A stretch of 64,000 nt of DNA, taken from NCBI RefSeq assembly GCF_035917455.1, contig NZ_CP109078.1:992001-1056000 (forward strand). The letters run 5' to 3'. The position numbers and the translations under genes were made by a program. The notes beneath the pieces were generated by a model. It worked only from the letters and a program-made list of their open reading frames with translations. It did no database searches and was not told where the DNA came from. Origin of the DNA: Micromonospora sp. NBC_01796 (GTDB taxonomy: Bacteria > Actinomycetota > Actinomycetes > Mycobacteriales > Micromonosporaceae). This document shows, in pieces, positions 8,117 through 16,481 of this stretch. Each line of letters starts with the position of its first letter. The first letter of the stretch is position 1.

Positions 8117-9027
8117 CGGAGGGCACCCTTTCCGGCGGTACGGACGTTCCCGGCACCGTTCGACGTACTGGTGAGCCGGACGACGAGTTCCTGTAGCGGG
8201 ACCGGTGTCAGTTCCAGCCCGAGTCCGGTGATCCGGTTCCGCTCTGCCGGGTCGAACCGCCCCCGCAGGGTGACGCGTACCAGGTTGCCGAGCCGTTCGC
8301 GGTGCAGTTCCTCGGCGTTCGCGGCCATCTGTTCCACCTCGTCCACCGGCCCGGAGACCGTGACCAGCTCGGTACGGAGTGCCTCCGCGCTCTCGTCCAG
8401 CAGGATCCGCCCCCGGTCGATCAGCAGGACGTGCTCGATCAGGTTGCTGACCTCGTCGATCAGGTGGGTGGAGAGCACGATGGTGCGGGGATGTTCGGCA
8501 TAGTCGGCGAGCAGCCGGTCGTAGAAGATCTGCCGGGCGGTGGCGTCCAACCCGAGGTACGGCTCGTCGAAGAAGGTGAGCGGTGCGCGGGCGGCGAGTC
8601 CGATGATGACGCCGAGCGCGGAGAGCATGCCCCGGGAGAGCTTGCGCACCTGTCGCCGTAGCGGCAGTTGGAAGTCGTCCACCAGGGCGGTGGCGAACTC
8701 CTGGTCCCAGCGCGGAAAGAGCAGGCGGGCGGCGGTGAGCGCGTGCCGTACCTGGAAGTTCTGCGGGTAGGTCTGGCTCTCCTTGATGAAGCAGACCCCG
8801 GAGAGGACCTCGTCGTTTTCGTACGGGTGCTGCCCGAACACCGACAGTTCGCCGGAGGTGGCGAAGTTCTGTCCGGTGAGGATCTGCATCAGGGTGGTCT
8901 TGCCGGCGCCGTTGCGGCCGAGCAGACCGTGGATGGTGTTCTCGGTCAGGGAGAAGCTGACGTCGTCGAGCGCGGTCGTCTGACCGAATCGCTTGGTCAC
9001 GGCCCGGGCGGTCACCACCGCGCTCAT
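8113..9027 (-). CDS. ABC transporter ATP-binding protein
   Basis: A 304-residue ATPase: Walker A GRNGAGKTT (about 37-45), signature LSRGM, Walker B LTFFDEP, and an H-loop in LSTHLIDE. After the nucleotide-binding domain (to about 215) there is a C-terminal extension of about 85 residues, as often seen in ABC-2-type exporters. It overlaps the regulator gene by 4 nt on one side and the permease gene by 4 nt on the other, so the three cistrons form one operon. Substrate unknown. Confidence 0.88.
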   Translation of the reverse strand: MSAVVTARAVTKRFGQTTALDDVSFSLTENTIHGLLGRNGAGKTTLMQILTGQNFATSGELSVFGQHPYENDEVLSGVCFIKESQTYPQNFQVRHALTAARLLFPRWDQEFATALVDDFQLPLRRQVRKLSRGMLSALGVIIGLAARAPLTFFDEPYLGLDATARQIFYDRLLADYAEHPRTIVLSTHLIDEVSNLIEHVLLIDRGRILLDESAEALRTELVTVSGPVDEVEQMAANAEELHRERLGNLVRVTLRGRFDPAERNRITGLGLELTPVPLQELVVRLTSTSNGAGNVRTAGKGALR

Positions 9028-9392
9028 CGCTCCCCCTCCCGGAGGTCGATCATCGACTTGAGCTCCTCGGCGCCGATGCCGAGCCTGCGCGCCTGCGCGA
9101 GCAGGGGTTGGACGTACTGGTCGGCGAACTCTTCACGGCGCCGTTCCCGCAGCCTGGCGCGGGCGCCGGTGGAGACGAACATCCCGATTCCTCGTTTCTT
9201 GTACAGAACGCCGTCGTCGACAAGCTGGTTGACGCCCTTCGCGGCGGTGGCGGGGTTGATCCGGTGGAAGGCGGCCAGCTCGTTGGTCGAGGGGACCTGG
9301 GTCTCCTCGGCGAGGCTGCCGTCGATGATCGCGGTCTCCAGCAGCTCCGCGACCTGGAGGAAGATCGGCCGGCCCTCCTCCATCACGCGCAC
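9024..9392 (-). CDS. GntR-family regulator, YtrA subfamily
   Basis: A 122-residue regulator with an N-terminal GntR winged helix (PIFLQVAELLETAI..., about 8-75) and only a short C-terminal helix pair, the architecture of the YtrA subfamily. Such proteins repress their own operon with an ABC transporter, which matches the two overlapping downstream genes. Starts are possible at 9392 (GTG), 9386 (GTG) or 9383 (ATG); no ribosome binding site decides among them. A pair of direct repeats about 57-78 bp upstream is a likely operator. Confidence 0.87.
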   Translation of the reverse strand: MRVMEEGRPIFLQVAELLETAIIDGSLAEETQVPSTNELAAFHRINPATAAKGVNQLVDDGVLYKKRGIGMFVSTGARARLRERRREEFADQYVQPLLAQARRLGIGAEELKSMIDLREGER

Positions 9393-9442
9393 CGGCCCGA
9401 GCGGAGGTCGCGCCGACCGGGCCGACCGAGGTTAGCCGGTTC

Positions 9443-9467
9443 ATTACTCATGTAACTAACCATGTAA
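9443..9467. promoter_or_regulatory. direct-repeat operator upstream of the YtrA-type operon
   Basis: Two copies of CATGTAAC lie 12 bp apart (from 9449 and from 9461). The first also belongs to the short palindrome TTACTCATGTAA (9444-9455). It is an AT-rich island in otherwise very GC-rich DNA, placed where the operon promoter should be. Autorepression is inferred from the regulator family. Confidence 0.5.
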
Positions 9468-9514
9468 CCAACCCGACCGGATGTCAAGTGCGGATCCCTG
9501 GGAGGGGTCCCGGA

Positions 9515-10264
9515 TCAGTCCCGTTCCCGATGCGACGGCCAGACGTGGCCGCGCCGGTCGGCGTACTCCGGGGACCCGCCGCACACCTCCGTGACCACCC
9601 TCGGGTCAGCGGCGAGCAGCAGCTCCGCCAGCCTCTCCGCCTGGGTCGACGGATCTTCGGCGGTCACCTGGAACCGCGCCCGGAACTGGAGCCAGGGCCG
9701 ACCCTCGACCAGGGCGGCCCGGTCTGGGTGCAGAAAGAAGACACCGATCTCGTACGGTTTCGAAGGCAGCGCGGTGACAAAGTCCAGCTCACACCCCTGG
9801 CGCGTCAGCCGCTCGGCCTGCCGCCGAAGCAGCTCCTCCACCAGGCGGGCGACCGTACGGGCCGGCCACTCCCAGTCGCGATCGATGGTTGCCCGGTCCA
9901 GTTCCTCGGCGTACTGCGCGGCGTCGAACCGGAACTCCGGCAGGTCGACGTTCTCCTCGTCCGGGTTGCGCCAGTCCGCCCAGACCACCTGGTCGCCATC
10001 GAGCCGGACGGTCACGTAGATCGCGCCGCAGCACCCCTCGGTGCAGGAGGCCTCCGCCAGGCGTACCTCGCGCGCCTCCACGGTCGCGGTCAGCGGCCCG
10101 TACGGTCGCAGCAGCGCCGCCGGATCCGCCCCGGGACCCTCCCGGAACACCCGGGCCAGGATGTCCTCCCCGTCGACCAGGGGTCGGACCTCCACACTCG
10201 CGCCCCGGTCGGACGGCCCCGGCACCACCACCCGCAAAGTCAGTCGCCCCAGCTCCACACTCAT
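9515..10264 (-). CDS. conserved hypothetical protein with CTEGCC motif
   Basis: A 249-residue cytoplasmic-looking protein with no signal peptide or membrane segment. Residues about 68-80 contain ASCTEGCCGAIY, a compact triple-Cys motif, followed by VTVRLDGDQVVWADWRNP. The rest is acidic and rich in Arg/Glu/Leu. I do not recognise the family. The ATG at 10264 begins the conserved-looking part. The frame is open far upstream, but there it is antisense to the MFS gene and not credible. It is divergent from the MFS gene with an 87-bp gap. Confidence 0.75.
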   Translation of the reverse strand: MSVELGRLTLRVVVPGPSDRGASVEVRPLVDGEDILARVFREGPGADPAALLRPYGPLTATVEAREVRLAEASCTEGCCGAIYVTVRLDGDQVVWADWRNPDEENVDLPEFRFDAAQYAEELDRATIDRDWEWPARTVARLVEELLRRQAERLTRQGCELDFVTALPSKPYEIGVFFLHPDRAALVEGRPWLQFRARFQVTAEDPSTQAERLAELLLAADPRVVTEVCGGSPEYADRRGHVWPSHRERD

Positions 10265-10351
10265 GTCACGATCGTTGGCCGGAGCCGCCCCGATGTCACA
10301 CCGATTTCGGCGGCGTTCCCTCGTCAACTCCCGTACGGATCGGCGGCAGCA

Positions 10352-11632
10352 GTGACGCGACAACTGGCGCCACCCGCGCGGGCCGGTACGGCAGGCCCGG
10401 CGTCGCTCTGGCGCAGCCGGAACTTCCTGCTGCTCTGGAGTGGACAGACGGTCAGCGAACTGGGCACCCGGATCTCCGGCATCGCGATCCCGCTGCTCGC
10501 CGCGAACGACCTCGATGCCAGCGTGTTCCAGATCTCCCTGCTGACCTTCCTCGCCTGGTTGCCGTACCTGTTGTTCTCGCTGCCCGCCGGAATCCTCGCC
10601 GACCGGGTCGACCAGCGCCGACTGATGATCTTCTGTGATCTTGGCCGGATGGCGCTGATGCTGTCGCTGCCGCTGGTCGCGCTCGGCGGACACCTGACGC
10701 TCTGGTACCTCTACGGCGTCGTCGGGCTCTCCGGGGTGCTCACCGTGCTGTTCACCGTGGCCTACCGCAGCCGGCTCCCCCGGCTCGTCGCGGCCGACCA
10801 GCTCGTCGACGCCAACGCGAAACTCGGGATGAGCCAGGAGTTCGCCGAACTCGCCGGCGCGAGCATCGGCGGTGCGCTGATCGGACTCGTCGGCGCAGCC
10901 AGGACGTTCTTCAGCAACGGACTCGCCTTCCTGGTCAGCGCGCTGACCCTGTGGCTGATCCGGGAGACACCGGCCGAACGGGAACCGGCCGGACCGGAGA
11001 CCGAACGGGTCGGGTTGCGGGTCGCGATGACCGAGGGCCTGGCCTTCATCCGCCACCAGCCGATCCTGGGTTCGATCCTGGCCTGTACGACCACGTCCAA
11101 CTTCTTCGTCATGGCCTCGGGCTCCATCGAGGTCACCTTCATGGTCCGCGAGCTGGACGCCTCGTCCATGCTGGTCGGACTCGTCTTCACGCTCAGCGCG
11201 CTCGGCGGCCTGGTGGCCGGCGCCCTGGCCAGCCGCCTGTCCCGCTGGATCGGATCCGCCCGGATCATCTGGGTGGCGATGGCGGCGCCGGGACCGCTGT
11301 ACCTGCTGATGCCGCTGGCACAGCCCGGCTGGGGGGTGCTGCTCTACGGCATCGGACTCGCCGCGTTCTCCGCCAACGCGGTCCTGTTCAACGTGGCGGC
11401 GATGACGTACCGGCAGCGCATCACCCCGCCCGGTCTGCTCGGCCGGGTCAACGCGTCGTTCCTGTGGATCTGCCTCGGGGCGGTTCCGCTCGGCGCACTG
11501 TTCGGGGGTGCACTCGCCAGTCACCTGGGTCTGCGGGCGACGCTGTGGATCTGCGTACTCGGCACCTGGAGTGCGGCCCTGTTCGTCTTCTTCTCGCCGC
11601 TGCGGAAGATGCGGGACATGGCGGTGGCGTGA
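10352..11632 (+). CDS. MFS transporter (MFS_3 / enterobactin-exporter-like)
   Basis: A 426-residue protein with about 12 predicted membrane segments. The N-terminal LWRSRNFLLLWSGQTVSELG and the following LPAGILADRVDQRR loop (motif A like) are typical of the MFS_3 group that includes EntS and macrolide exporters. It probably exports a small molecule using the proton gradient; the substrate cannot be told. The GTG at 10352 is chosen because it starts just before the first membrane segment. The long open frame upstream is antisense to the neighbouring hypothetical gene. Confidence 0.85.
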   Translation: MTRQLAPPARAGTAGPASLWRSRNFLLLWSGQTVSELGTRISGIAIPLLAANDLDASVFQISLLTFLAWLPYLLFSLPAGILADRVDQRRLMIFCDLGRMALMLSLPLVALGGHLTLWYLYGVVGLSGVLTVLFTVAYRSRLPRLVAADQLVDANAKLGMSQEFAELAGASIGGALIGLVGAARTFFSNGLAFLVSALTLWLIRETPAEREPAGPETERVGLRVAMTEGLAFIRHQPILGSILACTTTSNFFVMASGSIEVTFMVRELDASSMLVGLVFTLSALGGLVAGALASRLSRWIGSARIIWVAMAAPGPLYLLMPLAQPGWGVLLYGIGLAAFSANAVLFNVAAMTYRQRITPPGLLGRVNASFLWICLGAVPLGALFGGALASHLGLRATLWICVLGTWSAALFVFFSPLRKMRDMAVA

Positions 11633-11675
11633 GGTGCCCGGCGACTTGCCCCGAGGCGCGGCTTGCCCGGAGGTG

Positions 11676-12641
11676 TCAGCCGAACCAGGTCATCGCCTGG
11701 CCGTGGCCCCGGGTCCAGGCGAGCGGCTTCCCGTCGAGCGCGAGCACGTTGTGCAGCGCCTCGCCCGGCGGCTGCGGCAGGTGGTCGTAGGGCAGGACGT
11801 CCGGCGCCTCGTTCGCGATCCAGTGTCCCGGCAGGTCGCGTACCAGCTCGACGAACGCCTCCCGGCGCGGCACCGGCACCTGGTAGAGCACCGAGGTGTG
11901 GAACACCACCAGCGTCGCGTCGGCCGGCGCCCGTGCGGCCAGCGCCGGCAGGTCGTCCACCAGATCACCGCGTACGAGCAACGGCGGCTCGGCCGAGGCG
12001 ACGGCAGCCGCGGCTCGTAAACGGGCCCGGCGGTGCGTGTGCTCGGGCCAGATGAGCGAGTCGAGCCACCCCACGTCCGCCGGGTCGGTCACGTCGAGCG
12101 GGTTCAGGTCCAGGCCACCCCGCCACACCACCTCCGGTACGCCGACCGGCAGCGGCACCCCCGTCGCCTCGCACTCCAGCAGCGGCGCCCCGGTCGCCTC
12201 GCGCTCCAGGAGCGGCTCGCCCGTGCCGAGCACCCTGTCCCCGTAGCGGTAGGCGTACCGGTCGGGATATAGGCAGAGTCCGGCCGACGCACCGACCTCC
12301 AGCAGGGCGAGCGGCTGCGGCAGCGCGGCGAGCACCGGCAGCAGTACGGCACACCGCCCGGCCTCGTTCGTCTGGGTGGCCCTGGCCCGCATCTGTGCCT
12401 CGATCGCCGGCCAGTTCTGCACCACGTACCCGTGGAACGCGGCCGGATCGTCAACCGGGCCACCGAGCAGCCGTACGACGCCGAACAGCAGGTTCGGTTG
12501 CCGCTTGGCCGGCGGGAGCGTACCGAGCAGTTCGATGACCTCGTCGTCACGGGCGACCGCGAGCGACAGTCGCTCGTACGCGGGCGACACCCCGCGCGCC
12601 TCACGTACCCCGAACTCGACGTAGGTCTCCGCGATCGTCAT
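11676..12641 (-). CDS. DUF2332 family protein
   Basis: A 321-residue protein. Visible features of DUF2332 are the segment LLEVGASAGLCLYPDRY (about 120-136), the central RGGLDLNPLDV, and a C-terminal region with VVFHTSVLYQVP. The GASAG loop resembles an S-adenosylmethionine-binding motif I, so a methyltransferase-like fold is possible, but no activity is established. Within it, a 24-bp segment is partly duplicated (EREATGAPLLECEATGVPL). The ATG at 12641 begins the family N-terminus. It is convergent with the MFS gene and is the last core gene before the accessory island. Confidence 0.85.
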   Translation of the reverse strand: MTIAETYVEFGVREARGVSPAYERLSLAVARDDEVIELLGTLPPAKRQPNLLFGVVRLLGGPVDDPAAFHGYVVQNWPAIEAQMRARATQTNEAGRCAVLLPVLAALPQPLALLEVGASAGLCLYPDRYAYRYGDRVLGTGEPLLEREATGAPLLECEATGVPLPVGVPEVVWRGGLDLNPLDVTDPADVGWLDSLIWPEHTHRRARLRAAAAVASAEPPLLVRGDLVDDLPALAARAPADATLVVFHTSVLYQVPVPRREAFVELVRDLPGHWIANEAPDVLPYDHLPQPPGEALHNVLALDGKPLAWTRGHGQAMTWFG

Positions 12642-12702
12642 TCCCCGATGATCGCAGGAACCCCTGCCCACGGCCCCACCCAATGCCGGCCTCCACTTTC
12701 CC

Positions 12703-12936
12703 CTAGTGCGGCCCCTGCTTGCAGATGACGCAGCGCATCCCGTTGCCGGTGACATCGACAACCGGCGGAACGTAGGCGTGCGGGAACACCGGCGCGTCGC
12801 CCCATGCCGCCTGGACGCAGGCTTGCCCGTCCGAGCACAGGCCACAGCATGTGTGGCCGATCGCCTTGCTCAGGCGGGGGTTCTGGTGCTTCAGGCATCC
12901 GTTGTGCTGGCAGGTCCAAAATCCAACCCTTGTCAC
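12703..12936 (-). CDS. small Cys-rich protein, possible zinc-ribbon
   Basis: A 77-residue protein with eight cysteines: Cys9, Cys14, Cys30, Cys31, Cys34, Cys40, Cys69 and Cys72. They are arranged as C-x4-C, CCxxC, and a final CxxC, and they suggest one or two structural zinc sites. The GTG start at 12936 has an excellent ribosome binding site (GGAGG, 7 nt away), so it is likely translated. It lies downstream of the nuclease-like gene on the same strand, with 123 bp between. No family is recognised. It could be a small regulator or accessory factor of the nuclease-like protein. Confidence 0.6.
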   Translation of the reverse strand: MTRVGFWTCQHNGCLKHQNPRLSKAIGHTCCGLCSDGQACVQAAWGDAPVFPHAYVPPVVDVTGNGMRCVICKQGPH

Positions 12937-13059
12937 TGGTTGTCCTCCGCGTCGACTCCGAACTTAGCCTTAATGCAGGCTGCACTGTATCCGCCGAGGC
13001 GGCGGCACAGATGATGTCGACGGCGGCAATGAGCGCTGCGGGCCAGCTCCGGGCGTCGA

Positions 13060-14181
13060 TCAAGTTCGGCTCTCCTTTGCTCGTTCGACCAGATGTTCCA
13101 GGACCACAGAGGTGAGGTCCGCGAGGTCGGTACGCGTGATCCGGCCTACATCCAAGTCGAACTGCGTCGCCAGCCTTCGACCCTTGTCGTGCAAAAAGAC
13201 CGGATGCCGACGTGGCGTGCTGCCGCCAGCAACAAGCCGACCGCGCCAGTCCGCCATAACCGCGCGATCGGGTAACCCAGCGAGCCCGTCATGCTTGGCA
13301 ACGTGCAGTGATTGGGCAAGCTCAGGTCGACCTCGCTCAACAAGAGCCTCCTGGATGGCGGACAGCATCATCGCTGGTTGCAGCGCGACAGCCAGATCGT
13401 GTGCTTCCAGGACGGCCTCTCGTACCGCTTCTTCCGACTCGTCCCTCAGATCGACATCGACGCAGGGCCGAAACAGCCAGGGCGAAGCCGCAGCCCTGCG
13501 GCCCCGGCATCGCACGTCCACGCCGATCCATGCCTGATCCGACCCATGCGGATGACGTCGCCAAGCGAGCAGCGTTGGGTTTCCCGCCTTGGTAACCGTG
13601 GCGCTCGCCATTCCAGCGCCAGGGAAGGCCCGGCACAGCGCATCATCGAGAGCGCGGGCGGTGCGACGAGTCACCAAATCCGGGACGTACCAGCCCTGAG
13701 CTTTCCCGATTGCAGCATCCGCCTCTGCATCCCAGCGGTGTAGAACCGCGGTGATTTCACCGGCGAGCCACGCCGTGTGTGGATCCGCAACCGTCTGCCA
13801 GGCACCGAAGATTGTAATGAGGCTCAGTGACCGCCACGGCGGGCGCGGTTCGCCATCAAAAGTGCAGTAGAACAATGCCGGTGCCATATCGAACGTGTCG
13901 GCCCACGCTCGATATCGATCCAGCTGATCGTCATGCTCGTCGCTGGCACCCTTCATCTCCAGCACAGCCACCGGCAGATCGTCCGACTGCCGGTAAAAGA
14001 CAAGATCCACGCGCCCGGCGCGCTGTGCCTTGACCTCCCGCCGACACCGATATGTGTCCTCGGCCAGCCCGAGCAATCCAATCAGTGGCTGGGGATCCCG
14101 CTCGAACAGGAAGGCGAGCAGATCGCTTGAGCTGTTCTCGTTCGCGACCAATCGTCCAAGGGCAAGGCCGGGTTCCGACAT
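13060..14181 (-). CDS. PD-(D/E)XK nuclease superfamily protein
   Basis: A 373-residue protein. Near the N-terminus NENSSSDLLAFLFE resembles the opening of PDDEXK_4-type proteins. The nuclease core follows: Asp59 (in GRVDLVFY), Glu75-x-Lys77 (in VLEMKG), then Gln86 and Tyr90 as a RecB-like QLxxY motif. It should bind DNA and may cut it with Mg2+. The rest (about 110-373) has no recognisable domain. The ATG at 14181 is chosen over 14214 because GAGGAG lies 7 nt before it. In this island it could be a defence or restriction-like effector; that is inference. Codon use looks less GC-biased than the flanking core genes. Confidence 0.72.
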   Translation of the reverse strand: MSEPGLALGRLVANENSSSDLLAFLFERDPQPLIGLLGLAEDTYRCRREVKAQRAGRVDLVFYRQSDDLPVAVLEMKGASDEHDDQLDRYRAWADTFDMAPALFYCTFDGEPRPPWRSLSLITIFGAWQTVADPHTAWLAGEITAVLHRWDAEADAAIGKAQGWYVPDLVTRRTARALDDALCRAFPGAGMASATVTKAGNPTLLAWRRHPHGSDQAWIGVDVRCRGRRAAASPWLFRPCVDVDLRDESEEAVREAVLEAHDLAVALQPAMMLSAIQEALVERGRPELAQSLHVAKHDGLAGLPDRAVMADWRGRLVAGGSTPRRHPVFLHDKGRRLATQFDLDVGRITRTDLADLTSVVLEHLVERAKESRT

Positions 14182-14238
14182 TCGAAAGCTCCTCAGCGGA
14201 CGTGGATTGGACATCTCGGGTAGCGGCCGAGACCGCGC

Positions 14239-14505
14239 TCACCTCGGGTTATCGGTATGCCAAGGATGCAGAAAGTGGCCCGGTGGAAGATTCCACGCGT
14301 GGAGAAGCGCGGCAAGCGCTTCTTCGCCTACGACGGTTGCAGCGCGCACGAGTACCGCGCCGATGTCGTAGTCGAAGCCATCCAACTGGTTGGCGTCATA
14401 GTCCCAGTGCGCCAGCTTGAAGGTGCGATCACGGTCGGGCCGGGTCCAGCCTTCCCGGTTGGCGACATGATCGGCATCAGCGGCGACGGATGCTCTTGCC
14501 GTCGA
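14239..14505 (-). pseudogene. C-terminal remnant of an unknown protein, cut near the IS element
   Basis: A frame of 88 codons plus stop runs from just inside the IS border to 14239. It lacks a start codon at its 5' end and reads like a genuine protein C-terminus, with FKLAHWDYDANQLDGF and ending in HPWHTDNPR. An in-frame stop (14506-14508) separates it from the IS boundary, so the gene was damaged by more than a simple insertion. It ends 57 bp before the nuclease-like gene and was probably its upstream partner. No family recognised. Confidence 0.5.
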
Positions 14506-14519
14506 TCACGGCGCTCTAG

Positions 14520-14533
14520 GGCGCGTTTTATAA
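14520..14533. repeat. left terminal inverted repeat of the IS5 element
   Basis: GGCGCGTTTTATAA; 13 of 14 positions match the inverted right end (15538-15551). The transposase stop codon overlaps this end. Confidence 0.85.
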
Positions 14534-15433
14534 GTCCGGTCGGAGCCACTCTCCGATGGCGGTGATGGTCAGGACGGCCTGGTAGCGGACGGCGAGTTTG
14601 TCGTATCGGGTCGCGACGCCGCGGTGGCGTTTGAGGCGGTTGATGCCGCACTCGACGGCGTGGCGTTGCCGGTAGACGACCGGGTCGAAGCGGGGTGGGC
14701 GACCGCCCTTCGATCCCTTGGCTTTGCGGTGGGCGTCCTGGTCGGCTTTGCTCGGGATGCAGGCCTTGATCCCGCGGGAACGCAGGTGGGCTCGGTTGCT
14801 TTTCGAGGTGTAGGCCTTGTCGGCCAGGACGAGGTCCGGACGGGTCCGGGGATGCCCACCGCCGGGCCGGCCCACCCGGATCTTGCGTAGGACGGGGATG
14901 AACTGCGGGCTGTCGCCGCGTTGACCGGCCGTGAGGATCAGGGCGAGGGGTTTCTGACCTTGTTCACAGGCCAGATGCGTCTTGGTGGTCAGCCCGCCTC
15001 GCGACCGCCCGAGCGCGTGATCGACGGGCTCGTCGTGGATGCCGCCGGGTGGTTCTCTCTGCAGATGCCCGTCCCGGCGGGCACCGGCAGCGTGTTGGTG
15101 GGCGCGGCTGGTCATCGAGTCGATGCTGACGTCCCACTCGATCCGGCCGGCCGCGTCAGCGCTGGCCTGTAGCCCGGCGAGGATCTTCTCCCAGGTGCCG
15201 TCGCGCTGCCAGCGGCGGAACAGGCCGTAGATGGTGGGCCAGGGCGCGTACTCGGCCGGGACGTCACGCCAGGGTGAACCGATCCGGATCCGCCACCGAA
15301 TCCCGTCGATCAGCTGCCTTCTTGTCCACTTCGGCGGACGACCCCGAACCGGCGCAGCGGGTAGCAACGGGGCAAGCGCCGCCCATTGCGCGTCGGTCAG
15401 GTCGTGCCGCCTCGTCACCGCTAGGGTGGCCAC
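14528..15433 (-). CDS. IS5-family DDE transposase
   Basis: A 301-residue transposase in a single frame. The N-terminal half has the IS5-type DUF4096-like segment ([14 protein letters not shown], then [15 protein letters not shown]). The DDE catalytic residues are visible: Asp105 ([13 protein letters not shown]), Asp205 (VLADKAY) and Glu261 ([11 protein letters not shown]). The frame is unbroken, so the element may still be active. GTG starts at 15433 and 15418 are possible. The upstream start lies at the end of a 13-bp perfect inverted repeat that could hide the translation start in read-through transcripts. Confidence 0.92.
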   Translation of the reverse strand: MATLAVTRRHDLTDAQWAALAPLLPAAPVRGRPPKWTRRQLIDGIRWRIRIGSPWRDVPAEYAPWPTIYGLFRRWQRDGTWEKILAGLQASADAAGRIEWDVSIDSMTSRAHQHAAGARRDGHLQREPPGGIHDEPVDHALGRSRGGLTTKTHLACEQGQKPLALILTAGQRGDSPQFIPVLRKIRVGRPGGGHPRTRPDLVLADKAYTSKSNRAHLRSRGIKACIPSKADQDAHRKAKGSKGGRPPRFDPVVYRQRHAVECGINRLKRHRGVATRYDKLAVRYQAVLTITAIGEWLRPDL

Positions 15434-15488
15434 GAGGTCTCCGGTGCATGGTGCTTCTTGGTCGTTGTACCAAGTACCGGAGACCTCG
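15433..15488. repeat. inverted repeat at the transposase translation start
   Basis: Perfect 13-bp arms (CGAGGTCTCCGGT at 15433-15445; its complement at 15476-15488) enclose a 30-nt loop that contains a second palindrome, CTTGGT-N6-ACCAAG. The transposase start codon abuts the arm. RNA hairpins of this kind in insertion sequences reduce translation from outside transcripts. Confidence 0.6.
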
Positions 15489-15537
15489 TTGTCTATCGAT
15501 CACCGCCACGCCGTGACCTCAACCTGCCCACCGTGCT

Positions 15538-15551
15538 TTATGAAACGCGCC
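15538..15551. repeat. right terminal inverted repeat of the IS5 element
   Basis: TTATGAAACGCGCC, the complement of the left end with one mismatch, followed directly by CTAG. Confidence 0.85.
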
Positions 15552-16453
15552 CTAGGGGTCGTCATCAGCGCTGCTCAGTTGCAGCGGCTCGGCGGGCCGG
15601 TAGGGGCGACCCTCTTCGATGAGCTTGGCGCGGTACTCGGTGATGTAGTGGCGCAGGGAAACGAGGCGGTGAGAGAAGACGAAGGCGTCTCCGCCGGCAT
15701 CGTTCTTCGTGATGAAGTCAGGCACCCGGATGGTGGTGAAGTCGTTGCTGCTCAACGGCGGGATCTCGTACCAGGAGATGTAGGTGAGGGTCTCGCGGCG
15801 CAGGCCGGCGGCGAGCCCGAGGCTGATGATGGCCGCGTCCCGGTCGACGGTTCGCACGTCGTGCTGGCGGCGGTCCCGGTCGATTCGGATCGCGCCTTGG
15901 ACGAGCAGGTCGGCGAAGCCCGGGGTGATCGGGGTGCCACGGCTGCCAGTGCCGCGGCGTGGCCGTAGGCCGGCGATGGCTTGGACGCTGCGGCCGTCGG
16001 GCAGGTTGATGCGCTCGAGGTCGAAGGGCAGCGGCAATTGTAGGTGCGGTGCAGAAACTCGTGGAACTGCTTGAGGGTGGAGCGCTGGGCTTGCCAGGTC
16101 GACGAGGAGACCTGGGTGTCCTGGTCGTACTGGCGGGCGCGGTAGTAGGCGAGCAGGTCTTCCTCATCGGCGACGAACACGTCGCTGCGGTGCTCGGCGG
16201 GGTCAATGCTGAGCCGCACCACGCGCAGATATTCGATCCAGGCGGCGACTCGACGGGCGTGGGCGACGGTCGTGTCCATCACCGGCCGTCGCTGGTGCTT
16301 ACGACGCAGCCAATGCGACGCCGCCGCGTGATAGCGACCGTCGACAAGGATGGACGGGCTGTCTACGTGCTCCACCCGTAGCGCCGGCTCGCCGAGCATC
16401 TGCCCGAGCAGGTCGTGATCGGTGGGACGTGGAGGGACGACACTCACCGACAC
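15552..16453 (-). pseudogene. tyrosine recombinase/integrase, frameshifted and 3'-truncated
   Basis: The N-terminal part (from the GTG at 16453, preceded by GGGGAG) includes a SAM-like core-binding domain (DLLAYYRARQ..., TLKQFHEFLHRTYN). The frame then shifts near 16036-16044, and the catalytic domain continues in another frame with PFDLERINLPDGR and the first active-site Arg (SLGLAAGLRRETL). It stops at 15552, exactly at the IS5 border, before the H-x-x-R and Tyr nucleophile. The enzyme is therefore dead twice over. Once intact it would have integrated or excised the surrounding island. Homologous intact proteins would show whether the shift is a sequencing error. Confidence 0.75.
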
Positions 16454-16481
16454 GTCCACTGCTCCCCTCGTACGCCCAAAG

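Larger units (their letters stand above)
14520..15551 (-). mobile_element. IS5-family insertion sequence
   Basis: A 1032-bp element bounded by terminal inverted repeats (GGCGCGTTTTATAA at 14520-14533, and its complement with one mismatch at 15538-15551). It is flanked by CTAG on both sides (14516-14519, 15552-15555), which fits a 4-bp target duplication of the YTAR type known for IS5 elements. It encodes one complete transposase and looks intact. It separates the island's truncated gene from a disrupted recombinase gene. Confidence 0.88.

Noticed and set aside
12638-13063. Minus-strand 141-codon frame from a TTG overlapping the nuclease stop
   Set aside because: Most of it overlaps the Cys-rich ORF, which has the better ribosome binding site and composition.
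14506-14519. Short AVIDGKSIRRR-like reading beside the IS as a remnant of another transposase
   Set aside because: Only a dozen residues before a stop codon; too short to support.
14257-14565. Plus-strand 102-codon frame next to the IS5 element
   Set aside because: It crosses the IS border and is antisense to the more protein-like fragment at 14239-14505.
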